Shown here: one piece after another, positions 1 to 5,668 of the stretch | How positions within the stretch are numbered: the stretch's first letter is position 1 | Layout: each line of letters begins with the position of its first letter | Assembly (NCBI GenBank): GCA_013044465.1 | Contig: JABEUL010000056.1 | Location: 1-5,693, forward strand | Length of the DNA stretch: 5,693 bases | From: Acidimicrobiales bacterium | GTDB lineage: Bacteria; Actinomycetota; Acidimicrobiia; Acidimicrobiales; JABEUL01 | Direction: 5' to 3' | Program-made: the position numbers and the translations under genes | Notes under the pieces: generated by a model | The model's input: the letters and a program-made list of their open reading frames with translations, nothing else | What the model was told of the DNA's origin: nothing | Databases searched by the model: none

Positions 1-1
1 A

Positions 2-313
2 ACTGAAGGTATAGCAGAGTTTTTAAATTCGTCCGCAGATAGCGCTTTGCAAGATATCGGGAAGGCATGCATTGCCGGCCGCCAACTTTTCGTGGCTGAA
101 GGTGAAACTACCTCAGTTACGGGGTCATGGCCTCTTTTGCAGGTAGCAAAACAAAGTCGAGCTGGGATTGCACTGCAACCCGATCAAAATGACGGACCGT
201 CAGTTTATAGAACTCCTTTCCCGAGAGTCAACCGAGGTGATTTTTTGCAAGGAAGAGGGCTTTTAGTTGTTGCAGGAAAGTGCAATATTGTCCAAGTTGC
301 TCTCCCAGAGTAA
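2..313 (+). CDS. eccC: EccC-like FtsK/SpoIIIE ATPase of type VII secretion, C-terminal end (5' partial)
   Basis: This is the 3' end of a gene that enters from the left. The frame is open from base 2 and gives 103 residues before a TAA stop. An internal TTG at 47 could be taken for a start, but the frame continues upstream of it (TEGIAEFL...), so the gene is truncated by the window edge. The visible part matches the end of the last ATPase domain of EccC/FtsK-SpoIIIE proteins. It has a short helix with GRQLFVAEGE, then SRAGIALQPDQNDG, a PFPRVNR segment, and the closing GRGLLVVAGKCNIVQVALP, which resembles the family ending 'GRGYLV...VQVALP'. EccC is the membrane motor of T7SS that recognises and drives export of WXG100-type substrates. 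Walker motifs lie outside the window, so ATPase activity cannot be checked. It converges on the minus-strand FHA gene with 26 bases between. The family assignment is fairly sure; the exact ESX subtype is not. Confidence 0.8.
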   Translation, partial: TEGIAEFLNSSADSALQDIGKACIAGRQLFVAEGETTSVTGSWPLLQVAKQSRAGIALQPDQNDGPSVYRTPFPRVNRGDFLQGRGLLVVAGKCNIVQVALPE

Positions 314-339
314 TTGTTAATCAACTCGGATATGGCGAT

Positions 340-1044
340 CTACGGGAGAAGATCTAAGTCTTCTCTAACCACTAGTCGAGACGATATTGCATACTCGACT
401 AGCCGAGACTTCCTATCTCTAGCCATATTAGTTTCGTTTCCATATAAACCTTTTACTCCGTGAAGATGAAACTTTTGGCAAACATTGTCGAGCTTACGCT
501 CGAACTTCTTGACTGACCAAGTCAGTCGCTCAGCTGCTTGAGCTGAAGTTGGTATGGTGCCATTCACTGCATGTGAGGCTCGAAGTAATGGTTCGCAAAG
601 TGCAACTAGCATAAGTTTCTGGTCTGAAGTTAAGAGGACTTCACCAATAGTGGTAGTTCCATCCGTGCTCGAATTGCCGCTATTTATCGCTGTGTCAAAT
701 TTTGGATACTTTGTCGAGATATTAATCTCATAAGTAGTTGGCCCCGCTGTTACAAGTAATCGAGTCTGCTCGAAAACAATTGGAATTCTACTCCCAGGAG
801 CAAGCCAAGCTTGGAAACGTCCGTCAAAGTCAGATACTGTGGCACTTAAGCGTGCGCCGACATTTTCCAGCCACCACATTGAGGATTCATACTTCATATT
901 GAGACAGCGGCGATGCAGGTAAGGGTTATCATCTAGAACCAAGTCACCCTCTCTTCCAATTACGAACTCCTTAGAAGTCTCAAGTCTGTAAGTCTCGCCG
1001 CAGAACTCAACTTCGGTTTCCGAGCTGTCTTCTATGGCAGGCAT
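340..1044 (-). CDS. FHA-domain protein with C-terminal helical (winged-helix-like) domain
   Basis: The product is a 234-residue cytoplasmic protein with no signal peptide or membrane segment. Residues about 15-110 form an FHA-like phosphothreonine reader: FVIGRE (27-32) is the first strand and Gly-Arg loop, DDNPYLHRR (38-46) stands where the usual SxxH loop is, then WWLENVG (58-64) and AGPTTYEI (100-107). A polar linker (about 110-135) leads to a helical region with TSDQKLMLVAL (139-149), SAQAAERLTW (167-176), KKFERKLDNVCQKF (179-192) and RLVEYAISSRLV (214-225). I recognise this arrangement from actinobacterial FHA proteins near T7SS and kinase genes; the C-terminal part resembles a helix-turn-helix or winged-helix unit, but DNA binding is inference. 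The start chosen is ATG at 1044, 13 bases inside the end of the kinase gene, which suggests translational coupling. A GTG at 1101 would add 19 residues, but that stretch is coding for the kinase Fn3 end. No clear Shine-Dalgarno precedes the ATG. The stop is TAG. Confidence 0.82.
   Translation of the reverse strand: MPAIEDSSETEVEFCGETYRLETSKEFVIGREGDLVLDDNPYLHRRCLNMKYESSMWWLENVGARLSATVSDFDGRFQAWLAPGSRIPIVFEQTRLLVTAGPTTYEINISTKYPKFDTAINSGNSSTDGTTTIGEVLLTSDQKLMLVALCEPLLRASHAVNGTIPTSAQAAERLTWSVKKFERKLDNVCQKFHLHGVKGLYGNETNMARDRKSRLVEYAISSRLVVREDLDLLP
346..365. terminator. Possible hairpin between convergent genes (weak)
   Basis: There is a perfect 7-bp stem, GAGAAGA (346-352) and TCTTCTC (359-365), around a 6-base loop. 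It starts 33 bases after the EccC-like stop and lies inside the last codons of the opposing FHA gene. It has no T-run on either side, so it is not a classical intrinsic terminator. It could still slow or end read-through between the two converging genes. The last codons it covers (REDLDLL) also constrain the sequence, so the match may be coincidental. Confidence 0.2.
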
Positions 1045-1742
1045 GAATTTGCCGGTGACGAGGAATGTCCATCGCTTCTCACAAGTATCACCGATACGCA
1101 CGGGTTGGAAGTATTGGCAATATTACTCAAGGTGGCGTGAGTTGAAGTTGTTGTGACTACTGAAGAGTTGGGACCCGCATTTGTGACGTTCCACTGGTAT
1201 TGATCTCCTGGCTGAGGTGATGGATTTGTCCAAGTGATATTGACAGAAGTTCCTTGGCGCACAAGGGTCAAATTAGTTGGCGTGGGAGGGACACTATAAA
1301 TTGCATTTGGAGATGTAGTAATTGATGCAGAAGTTGTAGCGGTAGTTGATCCATTGGAAGGTGAATTACCTAAGTAAACAATTAATCCGATTATAAGTAT
1401 GATTGCAACTAGAGCCACATATATTATTTTTTGCTTACTACCCGACTTTTTGGAAGTAGTTTCGATTTCAACTGGAGCCGACGCTGAGGGCTTCAGTACA
1501 GTACTTTCAAGGTCGGAGACCGAGCTTGCCGAGATCCCGCCTTTTAAGGCTTCAGATGAAGTAGTCGAAGATGTGGGAGTCACCTTTAGCTTGGGCTTTT
1601 CTGCATCGCTGGGCTCTACCTGGGCATCTATGCGTATCGGGGCTTTGAGCCTGGTTTTATCCTCAATGTCTTTTGGCATATCGAAGGTATGCTCGTGTAC
1701 TTCAGGAACAACTATTGCTGTGGCTTTAAGACGGAGTTCCAA
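1032..1742 (-). CDS. C-terminal half of the membrane Ser/Thr kinase: juxtamembrane linker, one membrane helix, Fn3-like outer domain
   Basis: This segment is in the same frame as the kinase domain upstream (ending 1821) and is cut from it only by one TGA. If read alone, the first usable start is TTG at 1742, but the frame is open and clearly coding up to 1820, so it is best seen as the rest of a 513-codon kinase gene (1032-2573). Numbering from 1742: residues 1-100 are a polar, Thr/Ser-rich juxtamembrane linker. Residues about 105-125 are one hydrophobic helix (IIYVALVAIILIIGLIVYL) preceded by lysines, which puts the N-terminus inside. After a Ser/Thr-rich spacer, residues 151-235 resemble one fibronectin type III domain (PPTPTNLTL...VNITWTNP...YQW...CVSVILVRSDG), with Cys215 and Cys234 possibly forming a disulfide outside the cell. 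The outer domain presumably binds a ligand or partner. Without the N-terminal half this product would lack a catalytic domain. It overlaps the downstream FHA gene by 13 bases and ends in TAG. Confidence 0.75.
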   Translation of the reverse strand: MELRLKATAIVVPEVHEHTFDMPKDIEDKTRLKAPIRIDAQVEPSDAEKPKLKVTPTSSTTSSEALKGGISASSVSDLESTVLKPSASAPVEIETTSKKSGSKQKIIYVALVAIILIIGLIVYLGNSPSNGSTTATTSASITTSPNAIYSVPPTPTNLTLVRQGTSVNITWTNPSPQPGDQYQWNVTNAGPNSSVVTTTSTHATLSNIANTSNPCVSVILVRSDGHSSSPANSCLP

Positions 1743-1823
1743 CTCGGTTGCCTGAAGACCTTGGGCGAATTCATAAGCGCTCTGAGGGCGGAGAGAAGCT
1801 GACTTAGCCAGTGCTCGATTTCA
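1743..1823 (-). pseudogene. In-frame TGA plus the stranded last helix of the kinase domain
   Basis: Codon 251 of the kinase frame is TGA (complement of tca at 1821-1823). The next 26 codons, in the same frame, read NRALAKSASLRPQSAYEF... and lead straight into the TTG at 1742. These residues are the expected subdomain XI of a Hanks-type kinase (family pattern like 'L.RAL...P..R..SA.EF...L'), with the conserved arginine at 262. The preceding residues VPESLERY are the normal lead-in. One base change, for example TTA (Leu) to TGA, would account for the break. No length change is needed to join the halves. The gene is therefore either a nonsense-mutated pseudogene, affected by a sequence error, or decoded by read-through. 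The frame on both sides looks undecayed. Confidence 0.8.
1821..1823 (-). other. Premature or recoded TGA codon in the kinase gene
   Basis: This is the only stop in an otherwise continuous frame from GTG 2573 to TAG 1032. The other five complete gene ends in the window use TAA (313, 2588, 4366) or TAG (340, 1032), never TGA. Tryptophan in these genes is written TGG about 14 times, so general reassignment of UGA is not supported. A small stem (CTGGC, loop TAA, GTCAG; 1799-1811) begins 9 bases after the TGA. It is short and may be chance. Confidence 0.75.
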
Positions 1824-2573
1824 GTAACGCTCAAGTGACTCAGGAACATCAGCTCTGCCAGTGGAAGGTGGCGGAGATTTCTCAATTCTCTGAATGAGAT
1901 CAATTTGTTTGTTGGATCCTCCCGGGACTTCAAATGGGGACCTGCCAGTTAAAAGGGTGTAAACAGTTGCAGCCAGAGAGTAAACATCGCCGGTTCTGGC
2001 AATTGTTGTCTCATCGCCAAAAGCCTCTGGAGGTGACCACGGAATAGAAAGTCCTTCTTCTCTTTCGGCTGAAGCTGACTTGTCATTTAGTGAAATTCCA
2101 AAGTCAGTTAGACCAGGCTGCCCAAACTCACTTATGAGTATATTTGCCGGCTTGATATCTCTATGTAAAATCCCTACTCGGTGTGCAGACTCAACTGCAC
2201 TTGAAATTTCTATACCTATCCGAAGAGCTTCAACTACACTTAAAGGTTCCCTGCGCACCCTTGCACTTAGATTCCCTCCTGGATAGTATCTCATGACGAT
2301 ATAGGGTCTTCCGTCAGGTGCAACATCAGCACCAAGTATTGGCACAATAAATGGATGTGAAGCCAGTGCAGCCATTGCATTTGCCTCAGCAGTAAATCGA
2401 GAAAGATCAGTGGAAGACAAAGAGGTGTGAAGCAGTACTTTGATCGCTACCTGCATCTTTGGCATCGCTCTTGTGTAGAGAAAAACATCAGCATATCCAC
2501 CCGAACCCAAATTAGATTCGAAGTCGTATCCCTGAATATTAGGAGGAGTAGAAGGTTCCCTAACTGGACTCAC
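1821..2573 (-). CDS. Hanks-type Ser/Thr protein kinase, catalytic domain (PknB-like), cut by an in-frame TGA
   Basis: The product phosphorylates Ser/Thr on proteins using ATP. Nearly all kinase landmarks are present in order: glycine loop GSGGYADV (23-30), VAIK lysine 45, helix-C glutamate 63, catalytic loop HRDIKPAN (137-144, Asp139, Asn144), TDFG (156-159), the PPE that replaces APE (181-183), and GDVYSLAATVYTLLTG (195-210, Asp196). HRD marks it as an RD kinase regulated by its activation loop. The frame stops at codon 251 (TGA), just before the last helix and the conserved subdomain XI arginine, so a protein ending here would probably be unstable; the remaining helix, linker, membrane helix and Fn3 domain follow in the same frame to 1032. 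Full-length size, 513 codons, is normal for a membrane kinase of this type. The start is GTG at 2573, 14 bases after the upstream FHA gene; an AGGA lies 9 bases before it, and no better start exists. Likely partners are the two FHA proteins and the PP2C encoded in the same run of genes. Confidence 0.88.
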   Translation of the reverse strand: MSPVREPSTPPNIQGYDFESNLGSGGYADVFLYTRAMPKMQVAIKVLLHTSLSSTDLSRFTAEANAMAALASHPFIVPILGADVAPDGRPYIVMRYYPGGNLSARVRREPLSVVEALRIGIEISSAVESAHRVGILHRDIKPANILISEFGQPGLTDFGISLNDKSASAEREEGLSIPWSPPEAFGDETTIARTGDVYSLAATVYTLLTGRSPFEVPGGSNKQIDLIQRIEKSPPPSTGRADVPESLERY

Positions 2574-2587
2574 TTGGTTATATCCTA

Positions 2588-4261
2588 TTACGTCTCGTAT
2601 AGAGCGGAGACCTCGTCCGCAATCGTAATTTTCGAACCGGGTATTATCTGCACAGGTTCATTTGGGCGAAGCCTTTGTGGTTGCTCATCAGGCAATGTAA
2701 CTTCTGTGCCATTGGTGCTATTTAAGTCTTTTACCGTGACATGCCATCCCTCAATAATCACAACCGCATGGTTGCGTGAGATATTTTGATCTGGGCTCGT
2801 TAATGCAACAATTTGTGGGACCTTTGTACTTTCAACTCCATCGACTTTAGGGTTCCTTCCAATCAAAATGTCACGGTCTAGAGAAACTATGGCTCCATTT
2901 GAGAATCTGAGGTTTCCTAAGTTGGGTCGAGGAATCGTTGTGATTTCTGTGGAGTCTATATCATTACCACAGGTCCTACACTTAGTTGACCTTGGTGGGT
3001 TGGGATGATTCTCGGGGCAAAAGGTAGCCTGAACTTGCACCAAGGAATTACCTTCAAATCCCACATTGGCTGGTTTTGCTGGTCTGGCAACCGTACTTTC
3101 GTCGACTTCCGAATCTAAATTAATTGGAGGGGCCAATGGGTAGGGAACGGCCTGAGGAGGTGGAAGAAACCCGCTTGGAGGAGGAGGGGGAGGTGGAAGA
3201 AACCCGCTTGGAGGGGGTGAAGAAATATGGGAAACCGGAGGTGGAGGAAGTGAAACTGGCGCTTTGGGGACATTGACTTGGTTAGGCTGCATTGAGTTAT
3301 TGTTCGCATCTTTAAAATTTTCAGATTCTGAAGTTACAGACGGAACAAAATCTATTAGGCCTGGTACTTCCAGCACAGGAGCAGGTGGTGGATCCTTGAC
3401 AATAATTGGCATTTCGACGTGTACTTCCACTGGGGGATCTTCTTGCACGTCTTCGTCAAGCTGAACGTCTTGTCGAACTGCAGCTTGTTCTACGTTTGTG
3501 TGCGTAGTGGCGCCAAAGAGGTAATCGTAGCTCTTTTCATTGGGCTCTTCATCTGAACTCGAATTTAGTGCAGGCTTATTTTCATCTGAAATTTCTTCGT
3601 CACTTTCTGGACTTGTTTCATCACTCTGCCATGAAACTAAAGTTTCCTCTCCATTGGAGATCTCCTCATTTTCTTCTTGTGTATTTCTCTCGGAAACATT
3701 TGGTTGGGAACTTGGCACAGGATGAGATGTGCTTAAGTTTTCTGGCTCAGAAAGGACTTCGGCACTGATCGGGCTATTTGGTTTGACTTCTGATTTTTCA
3801 TCAGCAATATCCGTGTTATCTAGATGATGCACCTTGGTCAACTTCACACACTCTACCAGCACTACTCCTGATGCAACCGGAAGGAAAGCATCACCTGCGC
3901 TATATTGGGAAGTCTTAATTAGAACAAAGTCATAATCTTCGATGAGTAGTTCGTGCCAGCTAATGTAGTTTTCCCCCGAATATGATTTCAGCTCAGAGCC
4001 AGAAACATCAACTATAAATGCACCCTTAACAAAGCAGCGTAAAGTTTCGTGATCCTTGACAACTAGTGCAAAATCAGGCATGGTCAGTAAATTGTCTGAT
4101 CCTACTGCCCCCAAGATTTCTAAAGCAGAACCCGACAAAGTATCCCAAATGTTGCTTGATTTATCTCCAGCTACTTCACCAGCTAGAAGTAACGCGCAAG
4201 AATCCGTGACAAAGGCCGTAGCCTTGCCAGGAAAGTAGGAGAAGTCTGACGTTAGTTGCAT
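2588..4261 (-). CDS. Large zinc-ribbon and FHA-domain protein with acidic and proline-rich linker
   Basis: The product is a 557-residue soluble protein. Residues 1-145 form a folded N-terminal domain I cannot name; segments such as MPDFALVVKD (61-70), CFVKGAFIVDV (76-86) and ISWHELL (100-106) resemble the N-terminal part of other actinobacterial FHA proteins. Residues about 145-330 are highly acidic and Ser/Thr-rich and likely disordered. Residues 332-380 are proline-rich with an 11-residue repeat (SGFLPPP). Then comes a single zinc ribbon, CPENHPNPP...CRTC (Cys415, His419, Cys428, Cys431), and a C-terminal FHA domain (about 450-557) with LIGR (466-469), ISRNH (494-498) and LNSTNGT (513-519), all the key phosphothreonine-binding residues. 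It should act as a phosphorylation reader or scaffold for the adjacent kinase. Thr390 (ESTVARP) and the TEITTIP stretch (438-444) before the FHA domain are candidate kinase targets. The start is ATG at 4261 with a weak GGAT ahead of it. It follows the PP2C gene after 104 bases and precedes the kinase by 14. Confidence 0.9.
   Translation of the reverse strand: MQLTSDFSYFPGKATAFVTDSCALLLAGEVAGDKSSNIWDTLSGSALEILGAVGSDNLLTMPDFALVVKDHETLRCFVKGAFIVDVSGSELKSYSGENYISWHELLIEDYDFVLIKTSQYSAGDAFLPVASGVVLVECVKLTKVHHLDNTDIADEKSEVKPNSPISAEVLSEPENLSTSHPVPSSQPNVSERNTQEENEEISNGEETLVSWQSDETSPESDEEISDENKPALNSSSDEEPNEKSYDYLFGATTHTNVEQAAVRQDVQLDEDVQEDPPVEVHVEMPIIVKDPPPAPVLEVPGLIDFVPSVTSESENFKDANNNSMQPNQVNVPKAPVSLPPPPVSHISSPPPSGFLPPPPPPPSGFLPPPQAVPYPLAPPINLDSEVDESTVARPAKPANVGFEGNSLVQVQATFCPENHPNPPRSTKCRTCGNDIDSTEITTIPRPNLGNLRFSNGAIVSLDRDILIGRNPKVDGVESTKVPQIVALTSPDQNISRNHAVVIIEGWHVTVKDLNSTNGTEVTLPDEQPQRLRPNEPVQIIPGSKITIADEVSALYET
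3156..3214 (-). repeat. Two-copy direct repeat, 33-base period, in the proline-rich linker
   Basis: A 26-base unit occurs at 3156-3181 and is exactly repeated at 3189-3214. The 33-base period keeps the frame and encodes SGFLPPP twice, spaced 11 residues apart, in the polyproline part of the FHA protein. It lies in a flexible linker and probably arose by slippage or local duplication, so copy number may vary between strains. Confidence 0.85.
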
Positions 4262-4365
4262 CGATTATCCATATTAGTTCTTGGTCAATAACCCCGCAGA
4301 AGAGGCCGGGCTATCCATAAGCATCTCATTTGGGCCGAGTTCAAGATACTTACAGGTACCACACA

Positions 4366-5142
4366 TTAATTGCTGGAAATAATATGTTTTGGGAGGGTAT
4401 CCCCATCACTTATTTCAAATTCCGATTCAACGTCAATTACTATTGTCGTGATATTATCTCTTCCGCCCTCCTTGGTAGCGGCCTCGATAAGTTTCCTGCA
4501 AGCAGTATCGGCGTCGCTGTTGTTGCGAAGAATCTCCTCAATATCGTGATTTTCCAGTTCAGTAGTTAAACCATCACTACAGATTAGAAATCGATCTCCT
4601 TGTCTAGGGCTTAGCAACCAGATGTCAGCAATAATTGACGGCTCAACACCCATGGCCCTAGTGATGACATTTCGCTCATTGCTTGTTCTCGCCTCAGCCA
4701 AACTAATCTCGCCACTATCGACCATTTCTTGGACTCGGGAGTGGTCACGAGTCACCAGCGAGAGTGACTCACTTGTCATGCGATAAAGCCTAGAGTCACC
4801 AATATTAAATGCCATCCAATATGGAAGCCCTGATTCAAGAATCATTACGAGCCCAACTAGTGTAGTCCCCATTCCGGATCTTTCTGGGATTGCTGCCGCA
4901 GACTTAAAGATGGTCGAATTTGCTCTCTCAATTGCTGCTGTAATCATAGGCTGAGTCAAATCACCCGCTGAAATTAGTGCACGAAATTCTTCAACTACGA
5001 TTGCACTTGCAACCTCTCCGGCAGAATGACCTCCCATTCCATCAGCCACAATAAAAACCGGGTATTGAGCTAAAAAGTTGTCCTCATTATGAGATCTAAC
5101 TGCTCCGGTGTCAGTAGCGCCTGCTACTCGTAAAGATACCAC
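4366..5142 (-). CDS. PP2C-family (PPM) Ser/Thr protein phosphatase
   Basis: The product is a 258-residue cytoplasmic metal-dependent phosphatase that should reverse phosphorylation by the neighbouring kinase. The PPM motifs are all present: DTGAVRSHNEDNF (11-23, with phosphate-binding Arg16), VADGMGGHSAGEVAS (32-46, metal ligand Asp34), SGMGTTL (89-95), NIGDSRLY (113-120), TRDHS (131-135), ITRAMG (160-165), LICSDGL (186-192, Asp190) and GGRDNIT (226-232, Asp229). Length fits the stand-alone bacterial PstP/PrpC-type catalytic domain; unlike mycobacterial PstP it has no membrane segment or outer domain. The short tail carries DGDTLP (246-251), a possible phosphothreonine site. The start is GTG at 5142; a TAG lies six codons upstream in frame and the next Met is residue 36, so this start is nearly forced. 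Its Shine-Dalgarno is poor (AGG only 3 bases away). It is the first gene of the minus-strand run, and transcription probably starts in the divergent region to its right. Confidence 0.93.
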   Translation of the reverse strand: MVSLRVAGATDTGAVRSHNEDNFLAQYPVFIVADGMGGHSAGEVASAIVVEEFRALISAGDLTQPMITAAIERANSTIFKSAAAIPERSGMGTTLVGLVMILESGLPYWMAFNIGDSRLYRMTSESLSLVTRDHSRVQEMVDSGEISLAEARTSNERNVITRAMGVEPSIIADIWLLSPRQGDRFLICSDGLTTELENHDIEEILRNNSDADTACRKLIEAATKEGGRDNITTIVIDVESEFEISDGDTLPKHIISSN

Positions 5143-5195
5143 GAGCCTGCCAAATTCCTAAAAGTTATTATTCCATTTGTGTTCACTACTATTAG

Positions 5196-5201
5196 CTTAT
5201 A
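5196..5201 (-). promoter_or_regulatory. Possible -10 box for the PP2C-FHA-kinase-FHA operon
   Basis: On the minus strand this reads TATAAG, five of six matches to the -10 consensus. It would give a leader of about 45 bases before the GTG start of PP2C. No recognisable -35 lies at the right distance, so it may need an activator or be chance. Confidence 0.25.
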
Positions 5202-5264
5202 CCGCATTAGAAGATACTAGCTATTCTGAAGGCGGCTTCTCGTAGCGAGCTTACCCAAGTCATT

Positions 5265-5297
5265 GATCAGCCAAATTTCTTAACGATCGGTCAAATT
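5265..5297. repeat. Pair of direct repeats two helical turns apart
   Basis: GATCAGCCAAATT (5265-5277) and GATCGGTCAAATT (5285-5297) match at 11 of 13 bases. The 20-base period puts them on the same face of the DNA, as expected for a tandem operator. They lie about 65-100 bases upstream of the possible minus-strand -10. The function is inferred from layout only. Confidence 0.35.
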
Positions 5298-5462
5298 GGG
5301 TGAAGTTGTAAATTGTACGAAGTCGGAAATGGACCTATGGACTTTGTTCATTCTTTCTAGTCTCTGAAGCTCGCCTGTCAGTGACATTTACGAATCATAA
5401 TACGACAAAAGCACAAGCATCCGTTAGAAAAGAACAGCATGTAAAATGTGATATTGGCAGGC

Positions 5463-5570
5463 ATGGGCGCACTAATTAGCGAAGGCCATTCTATGAAGCT
5501 AAATGTGAGTTCCGATCTTATTATCTGGAAATGGGGAAATGCCCCAATTACTGGCCAAAAAGAGGATTAA
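5463..5570 (+). CDS. Short ORF, 35 codons, doubtful
   Basis: ATG at 5463 to TAA at 5568-5570 encodes a 35-residue peptide beginning MGALISEGHS and ending ITGQKED, with WKWG in the middle. An AGG lies very close to the start, which is a poor Shine-Dalgarno arrangement. I recognise no family and see no strong coding signal. It could be a small protein, a gene remnant or chance. Confidence 0.12.
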   Translation: MGALISEGHSMKLNVSSDLIIWKWGNAPITGQKED

Positions 5571-5591
5571 AGCCTAGGTTTAGGTAGGCTT
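5570..5591. promoter_or_regulatory. Inverted repeat upstream of the plus-strand promoter, possible operator
   Basis: AAGCCTA (5570-5576) and TAGGCTT (5585-5591) are a perfect 7-bp inverted repeat with an 8-base spacer. The centre-to-centre distance between arms is 15 bases. It ends 25 bases before the -35 box at 5617, a usual place for a regulator to bind. No T-run follows, so it is not a terminator. Confidence 0.4.
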
Positions 5592-5616
5592 GGTCTGGCC
5601 CGGGTAGATCTCCCCA

Positions 5617-5644
5617 TTGACACTGCCACAATTTCAAATAAACT
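5617..5644 (+). promoter_or_regulatory. Sigma-70/SigA-type promoter for the gene starting at 5673
   Basis: A perfect -35 box TTGACA (5617-5622) is followed after 16 bases by TAAACT (5639-5644), which fits the actinobacterial -10 pattern TANNNT. Transcription would start near 5651, leaving a leader of about 22 bases that carries the Shine-Dalgarno. This is the best promoter in the window. Confidence 0.6.
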
Positions 5645-5663
5645 GTTAGACGTAAGCTATTAA

Positions 5664-5668
5664 GGAGG
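5664..5668 (+). promoter_or_regulatory. Strong Shine-Dalgarno for the gene starting at 5673
   Basis: AAGGAGG precedes the ATG, with four bases between GGAGG and the start. It is much stronger than any site before the minus-strand genes and suggests a highly translated product. Confidence 0.75.

Noticed and set aside
1042..1101. Longer FHA protein starting at GTG 1101
   Set aside because: The added 19 residues do not resemble an FHA N-terminus and overlap the well-formed end of the kinase Fn3 domain. ATG 1044 gives a natural 13-base overlap.
1399..1755. 118-residue plus-strand ORF
   Set aside because: It is antisense to the kinase linker and membrane helix, has no Shine-Dalgarno and no family resemblance.
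1821..1823. UGA reassigned to tryptophan across the genome
   Set aside because: Tryptophan is written TGG about 14 times in the window's genes and no other internal TGA occurs. The family usually has an aliphatic residue, not Trp, at this place.
1712..1933. 73-residue minus-strand ORF bridging the two kinase halves
   Set aside because: It is out of the kinase frame. The true frame continues through the single TGA with recognisable kinase residues, so no frameshift is needed.
2427..2789. 120-residue plus-strand ORF
   Set aside because: It is antisense across the start of the kinase and end of the FHA gene; it is a shadow of two well-supported genes.
3115..3309. Leu/His-rich 64-residue minus-strand ORF
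   Set aside because: It is a second-frame reading of the proline-rich repeat region of the FHA protein.
4262..4365. Terminator or internal promoter between PP2C and the FHA gene
   Set aside because: The G/C-rich stretch near 4292-4311 does not form a good stem and no T-run follows. TTGAAC has only a poor -10 at 18-19 bases, so neither is supported.
5532..5546. TGGGG/CCCCA hairpin as a terminator
   Set aside because: The stem is only 5 bp and no T-run follows on either strand.
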